From Microvelia longipes (taxonomy: Eukaryota; Arthropoda; Insecta; Hemiptera; Veliidae), in assembly GCA_018340805.1 (NCBI GenBank), contig JACMZG010001863.1, forward strand, positions 53,397,315-53,461,314: a DNA stretch of 64,000 nt. The letters are read 5' to 3'. The notes beneath the pieces were generated by a model that was not told the DNA's origin, ran no database searches, and was given only the letters and a program-made list of their open reading frames with translations. The translations under genes were made by a program, and so were the position numbers. Shown one piece after another: positions 45,554 through 55,410 of this stretch. Position 1 is the stretch's first letter. Each line of letters opens with the position of its first letter.

Positions 45554-45850
45554 TTAACGATGTCGAACAAAATAACGATTATAAAAAAAAAGTTTATCAC
45601 ATAGTTTCCACCAGCAGATAATAAATTTTAAAAAGTTGAAAAAATAAATTTTCTTTTGATTAAAAATATAAGAAAGGGGCTGAGAAGTTTTATGAGGGGT
45701 TCGTTCCGAGACATCAGTGCGACCAAGTTTACAAGGAATTTGGAAGGAGGTAAAGTTAGAGAGGCGAATCTTGGATGAAGAATCTGAGACTAATGCTAGA
45801 GGAAAAAACAAATTGGAGTTTAGCTGAAGATGTCTAAGTCTCTGCACACA
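45554..45850 (-). pseudogene. Possible LINE 3' coding end, uncertain
   Basis: A 97-codon minus frame contains SSKIRLSNFTSFQIPCKLGR, then TDVSERTPHK...LSYIFNQ. The pattern (LLSKI.F..P, then R/T block, then FN) resembles the last part of LINE reverse transcriptase ORFs, but no motif is decisive. It could also be a chance frame. Confidence 0.3.
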
Positions 45851-46069
45851 GATGAAATGATCAAACTCGCTTTCAAAACTTGCTTATTCATCAAAAGTTT
45901 TTTAACTTAATTTTTCTTGTATTTTCCTTTTTTATATTTTCTGTCCTACATATTTCAACTAAACTTTTAAATGCAATTCTTCTTTTGTTTCATTCATACA
46001 TTAATATTTTTCTTTCTTCTTGTGATTTGAGGCACGGGACATGTTGATTTAACATATATTATGCATTCT

Positions 46070-46425
46070 TTTACTGCAAAGTTTCCACCTTTATTTATTT
46101 GACTGCAAAGTTTCCACCTGTTTATTTATTAGGAATTTTTACCTGCAAAGTTCCACCTTTATTGACAAATCTTTTTACCTGCAAAGTTTCCACCTGTTAT
46201 TTATTAGGTGATTTTTTAACTGCAAAGTTTCCACCTGTTATTTATTAGGTGATTTTTTAACTGCAAAGTTTCCACCCCTGCAAAGTTTCCACCTGTTATA
46301 CATCAGACAAATCTTTTACCTGCAAAGTTTCTACCTGTTATTTATTAGGTGATTTTTTTACCTGCAAAGTTTCTACCTGTTATTTATTAGGTAAATCTTA
46401 TACCTATTAAGTTCCACGTATTATT
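46070..46425. repeat. Minisatellite, about 40-bp unit
   Basis: Eight to nine copies of CTGCAAAGTTTCCACCTGTT followed by ATTTATTAGGTGATTTTTTAA-like spacer of variable length. Confidence 0.93.
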
Positions 46426-46537
46426 CATCTCAGTTTTCCAGTCAGGTCATTACATTACGAAGGCTATTAAATAATTTTTTTTGAGGTAGTACGTAATGAG
46501 CACTTTATTGGACCGTTTTAGGATGAGAAGCCAATCA

Positions 46538-46589
46538 TTATTGTTATAGGAGGTTTATTTAGTACTTTTCACCTCCGAGGACAATAATG
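46538..46589. repeat. Hairpin, 18-bp arms
   Basis: ATTATTGTTATAGGAGGT pairs with ACCTCCGAGGACAATAAT around a 16-bp loop (two mismatches). Function unknown. Confidence 0.7.
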
Positions 46590-46968
46590 AATGTAAAAAA
46601 AACTCCTAGGACGTAAAGTAATTCATATATGCCACATTACTGTAATGTAGCGTGTTCAAAAAACAATCTGTGTAAAACCCTCATGAGATTTCTTTAAAAA
46701 CGTTCATTTTGTTCATAGAGAAGAGATTAAAATGATTTTGTTTCTGTTTTGTTCGTAGACTTTTTTTTTTTCGTTTTTAAAAGGTTTTTAACTAATTGAC
46801 AATTTTTGTATGTTTATTTGTAAAGCTTTTACATTTTTGAGTAAAAGTGTGAAGCTATGGATGAATTCAATGACGACAATGATATGGAGTTAATTGGACG
46901 TTTGTTTTTTTTCAATTAAGTATATAGTGCTGTTTATTTAATGAGTGCTACCTCAAAAAAAATAGTGT
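46590..46968. other. Interval without gene
   Basis: AT-rich, with CATTACTGTAATG palindromic word near 46637. No frame. Confidence 0.4.
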
Positions 46969-47082
46969 ATGCCATCCGGCTGAGAATGTCTTTATGTCTT
47001 GGCAATTTTTCCCGACTCGCTTCGCTCGTCGGTAAATCTAATTGCCGTGACATAAAGACACACTTCTCAGCCTTATGGCATA
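46969..47082. repeat. Foldback MITE with CTCGCTTCGCTCG centre
   Basis: ATGCCATCCGGCTGAGAATG, TCTTTATGTC and GGCAAT at the left are matched by the complement at the right (ATTGCCGTGACATAAAGACA...TCTCAGCCTTATGGCAT). The tip ACTCGCTTCGCTCGTC contains GCTTCGC/GCGAAGC, the same very stable mini-hairpin word found in family A. Confidence 0.85.
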
Positions 47083-47694
47083 AATAACTATTGTTTGTGA
47101 TTCACTTTGAACAAAAATTCACGTGTACCATTGTCATTAATATTTAATCATCAGATTTAAATGGATCAGCATCATCATCAGGAAAGAGTATCAGAAGTAA
47201 AAATGAAAACTTAACCATTTATATTCTTGTCTGCTTAAAGATGAATATAGTAAAATGTATTTCCTATTTTAAAAATTGTTTAAAAGAATATTTGTTTAAG
47301 GCCAGCACGGTACCTTTAAATTGATTTTGAATAAATTTTACACATAATATATTCAACGATCAGATGGTTTGATTTTTTATGAATTTTAAAAATAATAGCA
47401 AATAAACTATTTGAATTCAATAACTGTGAAAAAGGATATCTTTTTAGAGGATGGATCAGACGAGTAGGTCAGTATGTTTGAGTTCACCAAGGTGACAAAT
47501 GAAATAAAGTAAAACTAAGAAAACTGTTGATCAAAGTTCCCGATTGATTAATCAATCTTTCCCATGTTAGAATAGACCATAGTAATTTAGAAAGGAGCCC
47601 TTAGTGATAATACAGAAGTTAGGTATTAATATATCCCTAACTACACTCTTAATTACGTTCGCACAAAACTTTATGTTTATTTATTGTCTTAAAA
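47083..47694. other. Interval without gene
   Basis: No frame or family recognised. Confidence 0.4.
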
Positions 47695-48215
47695 AACGGT
47701 GCGCTGCCCCTGAGGCTGTTTTATAGGTTTTCTTGCTGAATCTAAGCCTCAAAACTGTTAGCTGCCTCTAAGACTGATGTACAGGTTTCCTTGCTGAATC
47801 TAAGCCTTAAAGCTTTTAACTGCCCCTGAGGCTGTTTTACAGGTTTCCTTGCTGAATCTAAGCCTCAAACTGTTAGCTGCCACTGAGGTTGTTCTACAGG
47901 TTTCCTTGCTGAATCTAAGCCTCAAAGCTTTTAGCTGCCACAGAGGCTGTTCTACAGGTTTCCTTGCTGAATCTAAGCTTCAAACTGTTAGCTGCCACTG
48001 AGGCTGTTCTACAGGTTTCCTTGCTGAATCTAAGCCTCAAAGTTCTTAGCTGCCACTGAGGCTGTTCTGCAGGATTTCCTTTCTAAATCTAAGCCTCAAA
48101 GTTGTTTGATGGCACTGAGGCTGTTTTGCATGGTTTCTTTGCAAAATGTAAGCCTCAAAACTGTTAGCTGCCACTGAGACTATTTCGCAGGGTTTCCTGA
48201 TGAATAGAAAGCCTC
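47695..48215. repeat. Minisatellite, 58-bp unit
   Basis: About nine copies of GCTGCCACTGAGGCTGTTCT, ACAGGTTTCCTTGCTGAATC, TAAGCCTCAAAGCTGTTA. The last two copies are more diverged. The unit is not a multiple of three, so the minus-strand frame crossing its end is accidental. Confidence 0.95.
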
Positions 48216-49849
48216 GAAAATGGAAGAACTGAACCAATTTTTTATTCTTATAAAAAGTTATATTAGAAGCTTTTTTTAAAAAAAAAAAATAAGGTTGTAA
48301 TTTTAACAAATTACTATGTTTCATTCAATAAGTTTTATTTTTTTAATGCTTTATAGAGTGTAAAATATTGGAGAAGACTTTATACACTGATGCCTTCTAA
48401 AACTACATAATTATGCATTCAAATGAATAGCCCAGAGCTACTCTACTGTGCTTGAATTTCCATGAAAACAAATTTAAACACGAAAATTATAATTTACGTT
48501 TTATATCATAATTGAATGATTAACATAACGATTTAATTGAAATCGTGTTTTAGTTATAAAATAACTTCATTTAAATTTAAGAGAATTTTTAGTATAAATT
48601 TAAAATTAATAATGTAATGTATTATTAATACGCCCTATGAGCTGATACAATTTTTTGTTAAACTAACATATTAACAAAACTTATTAATTATTTATAATAA
48701 ATTTATCATTAATGTTAATGTATGCCTACACGGGGGGCTTAAAACTTCAATAATTACTGTATTACTGATAAAATAATCATTTATTTTTAACTAATACAAA
48801 ATTATTAACACAATTCTAAAAAAAATTAATGAAGCCAGGAATAATCAAGTTAAGCGTCAAGGACATTCAAGATATTGCTTGAAGTTTGACAACTGCTTAC
48901 CAAAGAATGTAATGGGTACAGAATGTCGAAAGATTTAGAATAGTGTCAGACAGGAGGTGGGAATGAACACTGTGCTGGCCTCTAGCGGCCATTCTTTCAT
49001 TATTTATAGTGTATGGTTTACTGTATATTAGAAAACAACAACTATTAGCTATAGAAATATTTATTAGCGGATATCAGCTTGAGTATATCTAATACCTTTC
49101 AATTCACTAGCAATGACTGGCTAAATCATAAAGTTTTAAACGTTTTATCAAAATAAACTTGTATCGAGTTTATTAGTAATAAACAGTATATTTAAAATGG
49201 GTTTTAGTTCTAACGGGTTACCTGAATCAAACATAAAAATACAGTAAAAATTGCATTAGTTTGCAAGATAAAGTGAAGCACTATCCTTCTTTTCATTCTC
49301 TGCTCAGACGAATTTAATGAGCGTTTTTATTACTTTTTATTTATTACGCTTATATTGAAGATGACATAACCTAGCTTTTGACCATAAAAAGTTCTAAAAT
49401 ACTTATTTTTGAGGCAGTAAAGTATTTATATACAGAGGCAGAAAAAAGCACAAAGTGTCTGATATATTAACTTTAAGTAAATTAACGTAATATATTTCAT
49501 GGAAATTATAATAAAAACAAGAAAAATTGTTATTAATTCTCATCTACGAAAAATGTATTGGGACCTCTATTAACTTTTCCCGGAACGTCAAAAAAAATGC
49601 TAGAACATTTGTCCCTCCGGAGTGTGGGAAACTGCTCAAGCCTATTTCTGCTACCAGTAGGAACCTTCCAGTTGCCCTGTAAGAGGCTGGGATACCAGTC
49701 AATTGGAGCCATTAAAATGACGGATACCAGCATCTTTGTCAATAGTAATAAATCTGTCGTTTTAAGCTTATAAATCATTGTTTATGTTTATTGTTCTATT
49801 AAATAACTATTATTGTAACACAAAGCTAATACAAAATTCTAAAAATAAA
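48216..49849. other. AT-rich interval with one ORF pair
   Basis: At 49533-49778 an 81-codon minus frame (start MIYKLKTTDLLLLTKMLVSV, end GPNTFFVDEN) overlaps a 71-codon plus frame. The patch is GC-richer than its surroundings. The minus frame has a hydrophobic start and proline/glycine-rich end, but I recognise no family. It could be a lone exon or chance. The rest of the interval shows nothing. Confidence 0.3.
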
Positions 49850-49900
49850 ACTACTTCTGAAGAAGGCCGAAAGCTCAAATTTATGTTTTTATATTATCTG
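49850..49900 (+). ncRNA. Decayed hammerhead-like tail
   Basis: ACTACTTCTGAAGA, then GGCC, GAAA and GCTC: the first box (49857-49863) and GAAA (49869-49872) are intact, but the 5' half of stem II is deleted. Followed by AAATTTATGTTTTTATATTA and TCTGACCA as at 5436-5465. Confidence 0.4.
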
Positions 49901-50009
49901 ACCATTAACTCATAAAATTATCTTTATGAGGTTCTTTATTACTGTAACGATGTACTGTTCATTTCATTATTTATAAATCGAAGATAGTCAGGTTACTTTT
50001 TCAATAAAT

Positions 50010-50305
50010 AAAACGCTGAACTGTGGAGCAATTGTTTAAATATAAACAACATTCTCTCCACTAAATGTAAAATTTATTTACAGAGCCGGCTTTCAACTGT
50101 AAACAGCTATCATCAGTGCCGGTAAGGTGCGTTTAAATCAGTCAGATTTAAACCTCTGTCTCAAATGAAATGAACCGTTTACTTTTAACGTTTTCTTTCG
50201 CACCTCACTGGCACTGATGACGGCTGTTTACATTTTAAAGCCGGCTCTGTAAATAAATGTTACATTTAGACTGTTGTTTATATTTATTTACTTCTTCGGT
50301 GTTTT
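50010..50305. mobile_element. Foldback element with ribozyme-like cores in both arms
   Basis: The left arm TTTAAATATAAACAAC...CTAAATGTAAAATTTATTTA, CAGAGCCGGCTTTCAACTGT, AAACAGCTATCATCAGTGCC returns inverted at 50200-50300. The arms point outwards with GAGCCGGCTTTC, the complement of GAAAGCCGGCTC. The centre has no frame. Related to the 55115-55460 element. Confidence 0.8.
50080..50119 (-). ncRNA. Hammerhead ribozyme-like core (left arm)
   Basis: Minus strand: GCA, CTGATGA (50116-50110), stem II AGCTG/CAGTT with a TTTA loop, GAAA (50094-50091), self-complementary GCCGGC (50090-50085), TC (50084-50083), TGT. Stem I is A-T, C-G, G-T. Every conserved core base is present; the right-arm partner (50211-50250) has TAAA instead of GAAA. 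Confidence 0.55.
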
Positions 50306-50410
50306 ATAATTTAACCAATAGGGTCTCTCTAGTTATAATATCTCTATGATTCTGCATGTATTTATTAAAATATTAGAATCAATGATCTGAAAGTTTGTTT
50401 CATTATGTTT

Positions 50411-50449
50411 CAGGTAATTGAATCCATTCTCACTGCCTGAACATGCATG
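50411..50449 (+). other. Candidate splice-bounded micro-exon (weak)
   Basis: TTTCATTATGTTTCAG is a fair 3' splice site, and ATGCATGTAAGTG contains a textbook 5' splice site 38 bp later. This is only context for deciding whether the ATG at 50443 starts a protein. Nothing else supports an exon. Confidence 0.15.
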
Positions 50450-50766
50450 TAAGTGTATTGTTTACTTTCATTCTTATTCTAGCCTGTTGTCAATGTCAGA
50501 CCAAGGACAAAACTGTACAATGTCAGACCAAAGACCAACTGTACTGTCAGAACCAAATGTTGACAAACTGTACAATGGACCAAAGACCAAACTGGTACAA
50601 TGTCAGACACAAGAACAAACTGTACAATGTTAGACCAAAGGACAACTGTACAATTCAGACTAAAGACAAAACTGTACAAGTCAGACCAAAGGACCAAACT
50701 GTACAATGTCAGACCAAAGGACCAAACTGTACAATGTCAGACCAAAGGACCAAACTGTACATGTGA
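50443..50766 (+). CDS. Possible minisatellite-encoded secreted peptide (speculative)
   Basis: The frame starts MHVSVLFTFILILACCQC, a good hydrophobic signal-peptide shape with a C/A-x-C end. It then enters the 28-bp minisatellite as QTKDKTVQCQTKDQ and similar, cysteine-bearing repeats. It ends after 107 codons where a unit with ATGTGA occurs. Because 28 is not a multiple of three, the peptide repeat period is 28 residues over three DNA units. No promoter, splice or conservation evidence is visible. The GTAAGT at the start may instead be a splice donor. Most likely a chance frame, but unusual enough to record. Confidence 0.2.
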   Translation: MHVSVLFTFILILACCQCQTKDKTVQCQTKDQLYCQNQMLTNCTMDQRPNWYNVRHKNKLYNVRPKDNCTIQTKDKTVQVRPKDQTVQCQTKGPNCTMSDQRTKLYM

Positions 50767-51325
50767 GACCAAAGACCAAACTGTACAATGTCAGACCAAA
50801 GACCAAACTGTAAAATGTCAGACCAAAGGACCAAACAGTGCAATGCCAGACCAAAGGACCAAACTGTACAATGTAACAGACCCAAAGTTAACATGGACAA
50901 AAGACCAACTGTACAATGTCAGACCAAAGGACCAAACTGTACAATGTCAGACCAAAGGACCAAACTGTACCTGTACAATCAGACCAAAGGACCAAACTGA
51001 CAATGTCAGACCAAAGGACCAAACTGACATTGTCAGACCAAAGGACTAAACTGTACAATGTCAGACCAAAGGACCAAAACTGTACAATGTGAGACCAAAG
51101 ATCCTAACAGTACAATGTCAGACCAAAGGACCAAACTGTACAATGTCAGACCAAAGGACCAAACTGTAAAATGACAGACCAAAGACCAAACTGTACAATG
51201 TCAGACCAAAGGACCAAACTGTACAATGCCAGACCAAAGGACCAAACTGTACATTGTCAGACCAAAGGACTGAACTGTACAATGTCAGACCAAAACAAAC
51301 TGTACAATGTCAGACCAAAGACAAA
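50487..51325. repeat. Minisatellite, 28-bp unit
   Basis: About 30 copies of GTACAATGTCAGACCAAAGG plus ACCAAACT with single-base changes and a few 1-3 base losses. A consensus unit contains no stop codon in any plus frame and few on the minus strand, so long open frames arise on both strands (for example 50600-51049). Confidence 0.97.
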
Positions 51326-51659
51326 CTAACAGCTAGGAACAGGATGATTTACGTATTTACGAATAGTCCAATATTTAACTAGAAATTTCCTTTTGAACAT
51401 AGCTACTAAAGGAAATCTACTTCAAGATATAAACTAAGGTGTACTACTACCTCTAGTAGTTGCTATTTCTAGCAAACCTTCTAACTCCTGTCCTAACACT
51501 GTCTTACATTAAGTTTATAAGGTTTTGTTAAAGTCTTTCCTATATATTCGTCCCGAAAAAAACTATTGATCTTCAAATATGTCACCATATATTGGTTTAA
51601 GACATTAACAAACATAACCTAATTATGTTCTTAGTAGTTATTAAAAAATATAAGTATTT
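51326..51659. other. Interval without gene
   Basis: Nothing recognised. Confidence 0.4.
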
Positions 51660-51816
51660 AAAAAATGAGTGACCGTGAAGCCGAATACGTGCTGCAATAT
51701 AATTTAGGAGGTTTTCATATTTTGAGGACGAGCGAAGCGAGTCCGATGCAGTGAGGATAAGCGTAGCGAATTCAATAAGTTGAGGGGTTCCGAGGTACCC
51801 CGCACCTAAATTTTTA
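51660..51816 (+). repeat. Family A repeat, 3' end
   Basis: Starts at GAGTGACCGTGAAG (end of the 5S-like C box), then GAGGACGAGCGAAGCGAGTC, GTAGCGAATTC and CCGAGGTACCCCGCACC. The T-run is interrupted (AAATTTTT). Confidence 0.75.
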
Positions 51817-51902
51817 CACTATGTCTATTTTTATAATTATACTAAAAAAAGAAGGATAATTCCTTTTACAAGACAAAAAAACTTTATAGGGACATCTATT
51901 TT

Positions 51903-52360
51903 AAATTATTAAAGCTTTTGGAGGAATAGGTCCAAAATAATAAAAAAACTTATTTTGCCGAGCTTTCGATATAATTTTATTTTTTTCAAGGCTTTTTTTA
52001 ACAAAAAACAGTTTCATGGTTGCTAAGAAATAGATCTTTGGACAACTACTAGAGTAACAGACAAATAATTCCGTAACAAAAAAGGTAACAATGTTGTTGA
52101 GTAAAATTAAGGTCTAAACGAAGATCTACAATTAAAAACTCCTTAGTTGGCGCAACATTGTTACATTTTTTGTTTTCAACGGGATTGTTTGTCTGTTACT
52201 CTAGTTGTTGTCCAAACATTTATTTGTTAGCAACTATATGTACCTGTTTTTTCTTATGAAATGTTACTCCTTGAAAAAGATAAAATTATATCGAAAGCTC
52301 GGAAAAATTAGTCTTATTTATTATTTTGGACCTATTCCTCCTTAAAAGCTTTAATAATTA
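51903..52360. repeat. Foldback element with about 195-bp arms
   Basis: AAATTATTAAAGCTTTTGGA...GGTAACAATGTTG (51903-52096) returns as CAACATTGTTAC...TTAAAAGCTTTAATAATT (52153-52360), about 85-90 percent by eye. Outward GAAAGCTCGG with a TAATTTTATCTT-type stem recalls the ribozyme-like tails, but the CTGANGA box is not intact. No frame. Confidence 0.8.
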
Positions 52361-52718
52361 TTCTTTTTCTATTCAAATCTTCAAATGAATTTACCTAATG
52401 AAATGTTAAGTTTGAAATATAGAGCAAAAAAACCCGTTGCAGCTTAGAATTGAATCCAATCTAATTGATGAAAAGAAATTCAACAATACTAAAATTTTCC
52501 TTTCGTCCGTAAAATGAAAAAAGTTTGCAATAAAATCCAAATCCATTCTCTTTCACTGTATTTTATTGTAATCATTTAATCATTTTTATTTATCGCCGAA
52601 TATAAAATTAGAATTTAGGTTCAAAAGTGGAAATTGAAAATACCAGGATTAATTTATCTCTATCAAGAATTTTCTATTTTTAACATTGAGATTAAAAGTT
52701 AATTTTTTTCCTTTACAG
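52361..52718. other. Interval without gene
   Basis: AT-rich. Ends in a pyrimidine tract and CAG at 52716-52718 (see the next entry). Confidence 0.4.
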
Positions 52719-52950
52719 ACTAATTTTTGCATTGTGTGTAGGGAACCAATCAGAATACTCTGAACAGAATGGTATTATATCGATTAATTTAGGGATAAAG
52801 ATCTTGAATCAAACAATGGATTTCAGAGGAATTTTTCCTTGTTTTCTACCCTTGAATTCCAATTTCGGAGATAAAATGGAACGAATTTTACTTTCCTGTA
52901 TTCAAAGTGATACAGTGATGTTGTTAAAAAGAAAATTCGAACATACTTAG
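52719..52950 (+). CDS. Candidate 3'-terminal exon, unrecognised
   Basis: AATTTTTTTCCTTTACAG (ending 52718) is a strong 3' splice site shape. The frame stays open from it: LIFALCVGNQSEYSEQNGII, SINLGIKILNQTMDFRGIF..., to TAG at 52948-52950 (76 codons). It is not in a repeat I recognise and less AT-driven than neighbouring frames. No partner exon or domain is visible, so this could be chance. Confidence 0.22.
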
Positions 52951-53439
52951 TCATGATAAATTGGCGTATATGCCCTCACAGATATCGCAACTGTTATGAT
53001 TATCAGAGATTTTATGCTGCGTGTTTAAATTTCCACTGACTTTTATCGAATTTCCTTTTAAAAAATCGCTATTAAGGTGAGTGAAACGAGAGCGGGGGTG
53101 AGTCGAAAATCTTTTTTATAGGCCCCATATCATGAATAAATATGTTTTCCACAACCTTTCCATTTGTATTAATTTAAGACTACATAGTCCGCGCTACTTT
53201 CAGCACATTACTCAGCGAAATTAAGCACATTTCAGCACCGACTTATCAATACAGCAAAGCTTAATATTTGTTGTGTTGTTATAAAAATGGTTTAATAATA
53301 TTATATTCTTGAACATAGCTAGTCTGTAAACATTTAGTGTCAGAATTACTTAATTTTAACTTTGTTGATTAAGTTTTATGTATTACTAATTTTATATATT
53401 CTCCCTGGTTGCCTTTGCCTGCAAATGGTATATTATACT
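52951..53439. other. Interval without gene
   Basis: Nothing recognised. Confidence 0.4.
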
Positions 53440-53552
53440 ACTAGGCTGTAAAATTAATTTCATTTTTTTTACCGGAGCAATTATTTTTACTAGCGAGCAA
53501 AGCGAGTCAGTAAAATGAGCTAAAGGTAAAAAAATCATTCACAGCCATGTAG
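53440..53552. repeat. Foldback MITE with GAGCAAAGCGAG centre
   Basis: CTAGGCTGTAAAATTAATTT...TTTTTACC.GGAGCAATTATTTTTACT (left) is matched by AGTAAAATGAGCTAAAGGTA...CACAGCCATGTAG (right). The tip is AGCGAGCAAAGCGAGTC. A diverged relative without a clear tip is at 54895-55045. Confidence 0.75.
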
Positions 53553-53689
53553 TGTATTCTTTTTTTCTGAGGTAAAAACTAATATCAAAATGTATAACAC
53601 TCACAAAACACTATCATTCACCACTTTAATCGATAAAGAGTTAAAGTTTGGTGGAGTTGCTACCAACTCAGTGTCACCTAAATCACTAT

Positions 53690-53892
<203 letters not shown>

Positions 53893-54172
53893 GTACATAG
53901 GTAACATTCGTAGTAGGCATAAAATGTTTATCAAACTTTTCTATGATTAGTTTTAAGTTTTGACTTTCCTTAGCGTCTAAATCAAATGACGAATAAATAT
54001 CTAATCCTTCATCTCCCATAGAGTGAAGTAGTAAGCCGACTTTCTTTTTATCAGTTGCATCAAGAGCAACAAATGCATCGCAAAATAGTTCAAATCGTTT
54101 CTTGAACTTCTTCCAATTTAAGGCAAGATTTCCAGAAAAATTCATTTGTTGTAATGATGCTGTCCCTTCCAT
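53893..54172 (-). pseudogene. Ty3/Gypsy retrotransposon gag, N-terminal fragment
   Basis: From the ATG at 54172-54170 the minus strand reads MEGTASLQQMNFSGNLALNW, then KKFKKRFELFCDAF. The FxGNLxxNWxxFxxxFE block, the following KKVGLLLHSMGDEGLDIY and the IEKFDKHFMPTTN block are characteristic of the gag of Ty3/Gypsy elements widespread in invertebrates. About 93 residues are open without a stop. The frame then runs into the (TA)n tract, so the capsid C-terminal part, nucleocapsid and pol are missing. It lies 55 bp downstream of a primer-binding site, so this is the 5' end of a once complete element. Confidence 0.85.
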
Positions 54173-54227
54173 ATTTACGTACTTATTAAGATAAAATAAC
54201 AACTTACGTGCTTATTTTAACGCTTTT

Positions 54228-54239
54228 CCGCTGCCACCA
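54228..54239 (-). promoter_or_regulatory. Primer-binding site of the Gypsy element
   Basis: TGGTGGCAGCGG on the minus strand immediately follows the LTR end (ATATAACA). Such a word starting TGG is complementary to the CCA end of a tRNA and primes minus-strand DNA synthesis. Which tRNA is not decided. Confidence 0.65.
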
Positions 54240-54427
54240 TGTTATATTAAGTTAATGTTAAGAAATTAATAAGCATTAAGTAGAAAGATATGCATTAATC
54301 ATTTATTCGGTCTACACATAATGACAATCAAGTTGTAAACAAAACATAATAATAAATTTCAATATGTTGCCATAGCAACAAGATTAACTATAAAATATAC
54401 ATCAATATATATATATATATATTATAT

Positions 54428-54493
<66 letters not shown>

Positions 54494-54553
54494 AGATAGT
54501 TTAACCCTATACAGCTGTGGAAAATCTGTGAAGGGACAGGTTGACAGCTGACA
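54240..54553 (-). repeat. LTR of the Gypsy element (5' LTR)
   Basis: On the minus strand it starts TGTCAGCTGTCAACCTGTCC and ends TTAATATAACA, the usual TG...CA form, adjacent to the primer-binding site. It contains a (TA)n tract at 54405-54490, which has probably expanded since insertion. The outer boundary at 54553 is inferred from the TG rule only; the 3' LTR is not in the window. Confidence 0.55.
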
Positions 54554-54707
54554 AGCTGGCAAGTAAGATGTCTACCTGTGATTCAAATATTTTCATGCGT
54601 AAGAATGTCAAGATTAAAAGTCAGTCGTAATTGAGGAGTCCTGAGAAAAGCATTAGTCAATTTTAAGTTATTGTCAATTATTTAAGTCATAGTGTTTAAT
54701 TTGTTTA

Positions 54708-54777
54708 ATTAAAAAGACTGACTGACTTTAAATAATGAGGTTGACTTTATTATTTAAAGTCAGTCAGTCTTTTTAAT
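54708..54777. repeat. Perfect hairpin, 29-bp arms
   Basis: ATTAAAAAGACTGACTGACT...AATAAT (54708-54736) and its exact complement (54749-54777) surround a 12-bp loop. The GACTGACT/AGTCAGTC words echo the foldback at 11773. Confidence 0.9.
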
Positions 54778-54894
54778 AGTGATCTTAAAGGGTTGTGATT
54801 TCTCGCGGTAAATAGATGAAGTCTTAGGGTATCTGTGTTGTACAGAACCTGAAATTAAAAATTGGTATTCACTGTAAACATAAGAGTTTTTATA

Positions 54895-55045
54895 CAGAGT
54901 ACAAAAAAATTCTTACGCACAACTTTTTACGACAGCTCTTCTTGCTGACCTGCTTGGCTCGATGGTGAAAGTAGTCACTTCAGTAAAAAATATTAATTTC
55001 ACTGCCTAGTAATATAATATACCATTTGCAGACAATTAGGAAAAA
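54895..55045 (-). repeat. Relative of the 53440 foldback
   Basis: Inverted match: AATTAATATTTTTTACTG...ACTAGGCAGTGAAATT and GCAAATGGTATATTATATTA agree with 53413-53470. The second arm is poorly kept. Confidence 0.55.
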
Positions 55046-55164
55046 CTTCTAAAATTAGTAAAACGTAAAACTTAATTAACAAATAACTTCAGTAAGCGCA
55101 ATGGAATTTTCTTCAATAATAACAACACCAAAAACGTCTTTCCACTAAATTTAAACTTTATTGT

Positions 55165-55202
55165 GCAGAGCCGGCTTTCGGCAATAATGCCATCTACAGT
55201 GC
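55165..55202 (-). ncRNA. Hammerhead-like core (left arm), one core change
   Basis: Minus strand: GCA, CTGTAGA (55199-55193), stem II GGCA/TGCC with TTAT loop, GAAA (55179-55176), GCCGGC, TC, TGC. Stems I and II are perfect. The first box has T for the invariant A (CTGT instead of CTGA), which should reduce or abolish cleavage. Confidence 0.5.
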
Positions 55203-55372
55203 CTTTTTTTTTATTGTTTTAGGGTTTTCCTAATGTATATACTGTTTTTATTTATTTAACTTTTTTATTGTGTTTTAACTTTTTTAGACTTAACTTATTT
55301 ACTTGCTTTTTTATTTATCTACTTGATGTTATTATTATTTGCTAAGTTTTGTTATTACTTGTTTAACTGTAG

Positions 55373-55410
55373 GCACTGTAGATGGCATTATTGCCGAAAG
55401 CCGGCTCTGC
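55373..55410 (+). ncRNA. Hammerhead-like core (right arm), one core change
   Basis: GCA (55373-55375), CTGTAGA (55376-55382), GGCA (55384-55387) TTAT TGCC (55392-55395), GAAA (55396-55399), GCCGGC (55400-55405), TC (55406-55407), TGC (55408-55410). Same geometry and same CTGT change as the left arm. Confidence 0.5.

Larger units (their letters stand above)
49980..50352. mobile_element. MITE of the CATAGAGATATA family split by a foldback
   Basis: The AGATAGTCAGGTTACTTTTT, CAATA block (49983-50008) and the right end TTTAACCAATAGGGTCTCTC, TAGTTATAATATCTCTATG (50308-50347) are contiguous in other copies. Here the foldback 50010-50305 separates them. The left end of the MITE is missing. Confidence 0.55.
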
